Of a stretch of DNA of 36,109 bases, positions 33,185-36,109 are shown one piece after another. The stretch's first letter is position 1; every line of letters begins with the position of its first letter. The stretch lies in NCBI GenBank assembly GCA_910579955.1, contig CAJTWE010000022.1, positions 5,957-42,065 on the forward strand, written 5' to 3'. The position numbers and the translations under genes are program-made. The stretch is from an uncultured Ruminococcus sp. Lineage in GTDB: Bacteria; Bacillota; Clostridia; Oscillospirales; Ruminococcaceae. The notes beneath the pieces are model-generated. The model was not told where the DNA came from and made no database searches. It worked only from the letters and a program-made list of their open reading frames with translations.

Positions 33185-33186
33185 CT
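33168..33186. promoter_or_regulatory. TetR operator B (inside the promoter)
   Basis: TTTCGAC-CGGCG-GTCAACT has the same half-site and five-base spacing as operator A, with an imperfect right arm; centres are 45 bases apart. Confidence 0.65.
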
Positions 33187-33207
33187 GTTTTTTCTCATAA
33201 TATTAAC

Positions 33208-33236
33208 TTGCAAATTGGCACGGTTTATGGTATAAT
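33208..33236 (+). promoter_or_regulatory. Promoter of the divergent TetR gene
   Basis: TTGCAA (33208-33213), 17 bases, TATAAT (33231-33236). Confidence 0.75.
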
Positions 33237-33283
33237 ATTACAGTAATACAGCGTTATGTGCCAAAGGGCAAGGATACAACCAT

Positions 33284-33940
33284 ATGTTTAAAAGAACGGA
33301 GGAAAACAAGCATATGTACGAGCGAAACAGTAAAATTGATGTTATTCTGGATTCAGCGGAAGAGCTGATGTGCAGTATGGACGAACCGAACCGTGAAATT
33401 ACCGTTGACATGATAGCCAAAAATGCCGGAATCGGGAAGGGAAGTATTTATTACTATTTTGAAAGCAAGGATGATATTGTTGATGCTGTCATTGAGCGAA
33501 GTTATACCTCTGCTATTCAGGAGTATTTTACTATCACAGCAAATTGCGACACCACTCTTGAAAAGGTGCAGATGCTGTTCCGATCTATGGTGTGCAAAGA
33601 ATTTCAGGACAGTCAAAAAAATGTTATCCTGTCACTTCACGTACAGGATAACATGCTGATACATTGTAAGATGATGATTACTGCCATCCAGACCGTTTCA
33701 CCGATTCTGGAGCAGCTGTTGCTGGAAGGTGTACAGGATGGTTCAGTTTATACGGAAACGCCGCAGGAAAGTGCAGAGATGATCGTTGCCATGCTGACAT
33801 TTTTGCTGAATCAGTCGTTTTTCCCCACCGATTATGAAAAAACCTACCGGAAGTTGAAGCTGTATGCCAAGGTGCTGGAAACCTGTTTGCGAGCTGAACC
33901 GGGCAGCTTTGATTTTTTGTTTACACCGTTGCCGGAGTAA
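33284..33940 (+). CDS. TetR-family regulator, divergent from the condensation operon
   Basis: A 218-residue repressor with the TetR helix-turn-helix at ITVDMIAKNAGIGKGSIYYYFESKDDIVDAVI and a mostly helical C-terminus for ligand binding. Two starts are possible: ATG 33284 (AAGGA nine bases upstream) and ATG 33314 (GGAGG eleven bases upstream; 208 residues); the second aligns better with ordinary TetR N-termini. The two TTTCGAC-N5-GTC operators lie over the opposite promoter, so it most likely represses the hydrolase operon in answer to an unknown ligand, possibly an acyl compound. Confidence 0.88.
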   Translation: MFKRTEENKHMYERNSKIDVILDSAEELMCSMDEPNREITVDMIAKNAGIGKGSIYYYFESKDDIVDAVIERSYTSAIQEYFTITANCDTTLEKVQMLFRSMVCKEFQDSQKNVILSLHVQDNMLIHCKMMITAIQTVSPILEQLLLEGVQDGSVYTETPQESAEMIVAMLTFLLNQSFFPTDYEKTYRKLKLYAKVLETCLRAEPGSFDFLFTPLPE

Positions 33941-33979
33941 GGTTTATTGAGTGTAAACATTCTCCTTTTCATAAAAGCC

Positions 33980-34026
33980 AATAAATGCAGCACTGCAAAG
34001 TTTTATGCGGTGTTGCATTTATTTTT
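33980..34026 (+). terminator. Rho-independent terminator after the TetR gene
   Basis: A 14-bp stem (33980-33993 with 34010-34023, one G-T pair) followed by TTT, 39 bases after the stop codon. Confidence 0.82.
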
Positions 34027-34095
34027 ATCTTGACAAAAAAATAATTTCAGTTATGAAACTTTTGAATATCTGAAATGATATAATATAATCAACAA

Positions 34096-34139
34096 AGGAA
34101 AACAAACTCAAAACTTAATTGATGGAGGAAATTATTATG
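34096..34139 (+). repeat. Leader repeat, copy 1
   Basis: 44 bases ending in a start codon, matching 34547-34590 at 38 positions. It includes AGGAAAACAAACT, ACTTAATT and the GGAGGAAAT ribosome binding site. Confidence 0.75.
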
Positions 34140-34541
34140 AATTTTAAAATTGAAGACGGCACACTTGAAGAATATCTTGGTAAGGAGAAAGAAGTTGTCA
34201 TTCCGAAAGGCGTTGAGGAAATAATGAATCAGGCTTTTTTTGATGCCAATACGGTGGAATGCGTCATAATTGACAATGATACCAAATGTTTTTTACAGGA
34301 ATTTGCCTTTGAGCATTGCTACAATTTAAAGCGTGTCTACCTTGGCAGAGATGTTGAGTTTTCAAAACTCGCAGAAGATGTTGGAACGGTATTTTATTGC
34401 TGCGATGCATTGGAACGAATTGACGTTTCGGAAGAGAATCCGTATTACAGCAGTGAAAATGGCAAGCTTTATAACAAGGATAAAACAAGACTGCTTTACG
34501 ATCCAGCTGATAAGTATTGGCTGGAAGATGACGAGTATTGA
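34137..34541 (+). CDS. Small leucine-rich-repeat (BspA-like) protein
   Basis: A 134-residue protein. KEVVIPKGVEEIMNQAFFDANTVECVIIDNDTK and HCYNLKRVYLGRDVEF have the LRR_5/BspA pattern of alternating short strands and turns, and DVSEENPYYSSENGKLYNKDKTRLLY is the typical last unit of such proteins. There is no signal peptide or anchor, unlike most BspA-like surface proteins, so it may be cytoplasmic. ATG 34137 follows GGAGGAAAT; an extended -10 (TATAAT at 34079-34084) lies upstream but without a clear -35. Confidence 0.75.
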   Translation: MNFKIEDGTLEEYLGKEKEVVIPKGVEEIMNQAFFDANTVECVIIDNDTKCFLQEFAFEHCYNLKRVYLGRDVEFSKLAEDVGTVFYCCDALERIDVSEENPYYSSENGKLYNKDKTRLLYDPADKYWLEDDEY

Positions 34542-34546
34542 TCGCT

Positions 34547-34590
34547 AGGAAAACAAACTTGAGACTTAATTTACGGAGGAAATAATTATG
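34547..34590 (+). repeat. Leader repeat, copy 2
   Basis: Near-copy of 34096-34139 (38 of 44 bases), placed before the next gene with the same distance to its ATG. Confidence 0.75.
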
Positions 34591-35841
34591 TATCAGAAAC
34601 AGGAAATTATTGTTAAGAAGAATGCTGAATTGCTTAAAAGATATGAGGATTGCAGGGAAAAATCTTACGAAATGGACGAGGACGAGGCTTATGAGTTCTT
34701 TAAGAACAACATTTCAGATGCCGAACGTGAACTGATAGAAAAAACTTACGCAGCCAAGGACTTCATTTCTGTTGAGGTAGCTTATTATACCGACCTTCTG
34801 AATCTTCTCTCACAGTTTACGTATAAATCATCACCGTCAATGATCTACGGTTATGAAGATAATAATCGTCCGTATGCAAGCTGTAAGATTGACCGTAACG
34901 AAACTGACGATGAGATACACATTGTGATTGAAGAATACTGGAATAATCGTTTTGAATTATATGCTACGAACCCATTGTTTGATAATGGATTTTCTCTGAA
35001 AGTTGATTATGAGGAAGTACTAAAAATCGTTAGATTATTGTATAATGCTACTCAAAGACATAAGTATCTGCAAAATCAGTATGCGGAAAAGCACGAAGAA
35101 TTTGGAGACTGCCTTAGCTATAACTGTATTAGTCGTTATTTTGATGAATGCCGAAATGGTGAGGGCGCAATCGGTGTATTTGACAATGACGAAAATGAGT
35201 ATAAAATGTATGGTTATGGAATGGCTGATTATGGCTGGGGAGCTGAACCAATGACCGAAAATTTAGTGGATAAGTCCATTCTTCTTGATAATCCCGATAA
35301 GATATGGTATCCTATAAATCCGCAAATTATGTGGTTTTATCTATATGAAGAAACAATCTATCCTGTTTTTGATGATGCTGTAGAATCAGTGTGTAAAAAT
35401 GAAAAGGATGCAGAATGGGCTAAAAGTTTTCTTGAAAAGATATATATACATGATGATTTCCTTGATGAAATTGGTGACAGCTATTTCCATGATATAGAGG
35501 TTCATAATCTGGAAAGTGCATATTATCTTTGGGATGAGGATGTTTACGATGGCACAAGTGAACAAGCTGAGCTTATGGAACGATGCAATGCAAAACTGAC
35601 AAGCAGAGAAGTGCTTTTACTTTTAGAAACAATCGAAAAAGCAAATAAGCTTCATGTTGAAAGACAGAAGAAAGCCTTAGAAGAAATAGTGCCAAATTAT
35701 GCGGATTATCTGAACGATATGTTTTTTACACGGCTTCTGTTCTGTTCAGATGAAAACGAAATACTGTACGCTGAGGCAGATTCCTCAGTTGAAAACGGGG
35801 TTAAAACAGGCGATATGGTTATGCATTATAAAAAGTTTTGA
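34588..35841 (+). CDS. Hypothetical protein, 417 residues, acidic
   Basis: Not a family I recognise. It is soluble, strongly acidic and rich in aromatic residues, with a helical N-terminus (VKKNAELLKRYEDCREKSYEMDEDEAYEFF), a central Tyr/Asp/Asn-rich segment (YGYGMADYGWGAEPMTENL) and a helical C-terminal stretch (SREVLLLLETIEKANKLHVERQKKALEEI). No signal peptide or membrane helix. The ATG follows ACGGAGGAAAT. It is 46 bases downstream of the LRR gene and shares its leader, suggesting common regulation or a modular array of similar genes extending from this region. Confidence 0.72.
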   Translation: MYQKQEIIVKKNAELLKRYEDCREKSYEMDEDEAYEFFKNNISDAERELIEKTYAAKDFISVEVAYYTDLLNLLSQFTYKSSPSMIYGYEDNNRPYASCKIDRNETDDEIHIVIEEYWNNRFELYATNPLFDNGFSLKVDYEEVLKIVRLLYNATQRHKYLQNQYAEKHEEFGDCLSYNCISRYFDECRNGEGAIGVFDNDENEYKMYGYGMADYGWGAEPMTENLVDKSILLDNPDKIWYPINPQIMWFYLYEETIYPVFDDAVESVCKNEKDAEWAKSFLEKIYIHDDFLDEIGDSYFHDIEVHNLESAYYLWDEDVYDGTSEQAELMERCNAKLTSREVLLLLETIEKANKLHVERQKKALEEIVPNYADYLNDMFFTRLLFCSDENEILYAEADSSVENGVKTGDMVMHYKKF

Positions 35842-35898
35842 TGATTTATTCCGGCAACAGTTAAGCACCGGCTGGAATATGATAAGGAGTGATTTTTA

Positions 35899-35994
35899 AT
35901 GTTCAGTGCAATTATGTTTTGTGCCATTATATTTTTCGGCATAAAAATAGGTGTAGAGATTTTGTTTGACTTGTTTTTTGGTGGGAAGAAATGA
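35899..35994 (+). CDS. Tiny membrane peptide (31 residues)
   Basis: ATG with AAGGAGT seven to eight bases upstream. The product is almost wholly hydrophobic (FSAIMFCAIIFFGIKIGVEI...) and ends FFGGKK, one membrane span with a basic C-terminus. Function unknown. The remaining 115 bases to the window end hold nothing I can support beyond a possible seven-codon ORF. Confidence 0.5.
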   Translation: MFSAIMFCAIIFFGIKIGVEILFDLFFGGKK

Positions 35995-36109
35995 AAACAG
36001 AGGAATAAATTATGGCATTGAAGTTTTTAATATAATGATATGCAGATCATTCCTCTTCTTAGTGTAAAATAAAAGTAGGCAAAGAAAAAGAGCAGCTGAA
36101 AAAACAGTT

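Noticed and set aside
34030..34035. TTGACA as the -35 box for the LRR gene
   Set aside because: It is 43 bases from the TATAAT at 34079, too far; the real -35 is weak or replaced by an extended -10.

Overview
The window looks like chromosomal DNA of a low-GC, Gram-positive gut or rumen Clostridium-class bacterium, most likely Ruminococcus or a close relative. The evidence is two dockerin-bearing proteins (one after a Thr-rich linker), AGGAGG-type ribosome binding sites, clear sigma-A promoters, a class II GalT, and an Msm-type sugar operon. No rRNA, tRNA or CRISPR array was seen.

Region by region. 1-755: the 3' end of a dockerin protein. 868-10450 (minus): a complete-looking raffinose/melibiose operon, msmE-msmF-msmG-gtfA-aga-galK-galT, with its AraC regulator divergent at 10654. 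Imported alpha-galactosides would be cut by Aga to galactose and sucrose; GtfA phosphorolyses sucrose, and GalK and GalT feed galactose into the Leloir pathway. No transporter ATPase, galE or fructokinase gene is present. 11754-14756: a YczE-like membrane protein, a small hypothetical gene, a PH-like/SHOCT membrane protein, a hypothetical protein whose promoter spacer is a 19-base homopolymer, and a truncated WYL-type regulator. 14907-18592: a TetR regulator and an FtsX-type ABC exporter, with two matching operators around the promoter.

18825-20195 is the most striking part: perfect 28-bp inverted repeats enclose a tyrosine recombinase gene and an outward promoter aimed at an exopolysaccharide control operon (tyrosine kinase, tyrosine phosphatase, tiny membrane protein, nucleotide-sugar dehydratase, GlmS). 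This has the form of a self-encoded invertible promoter switch. Two genes of the operon carry early or internal stops: codon 5 of the kinase reading frame and codon 457 of glmS.

26731-28474: a secreted beta-propeller/dockerin protein followed by a 5'-truncated flavoprotein gene. 28547-33075 (minus): a compact operon of alpha/beta hydrolase, stand-alone NRPS-like condensation domain, acyl carrier protein, AMP-dependent ligase and SCP2 protein, divergent from a TetR regulator with two near-matching operators over the operon promoter. It looks like a small, uncharacterised acyl/peptidyl conjugation pathway. 34137-35994: a BspA-like LRR fragment protein, a 417-residue hypothetical protein with a duplicated leader, and a 31-residue membrane peptide.
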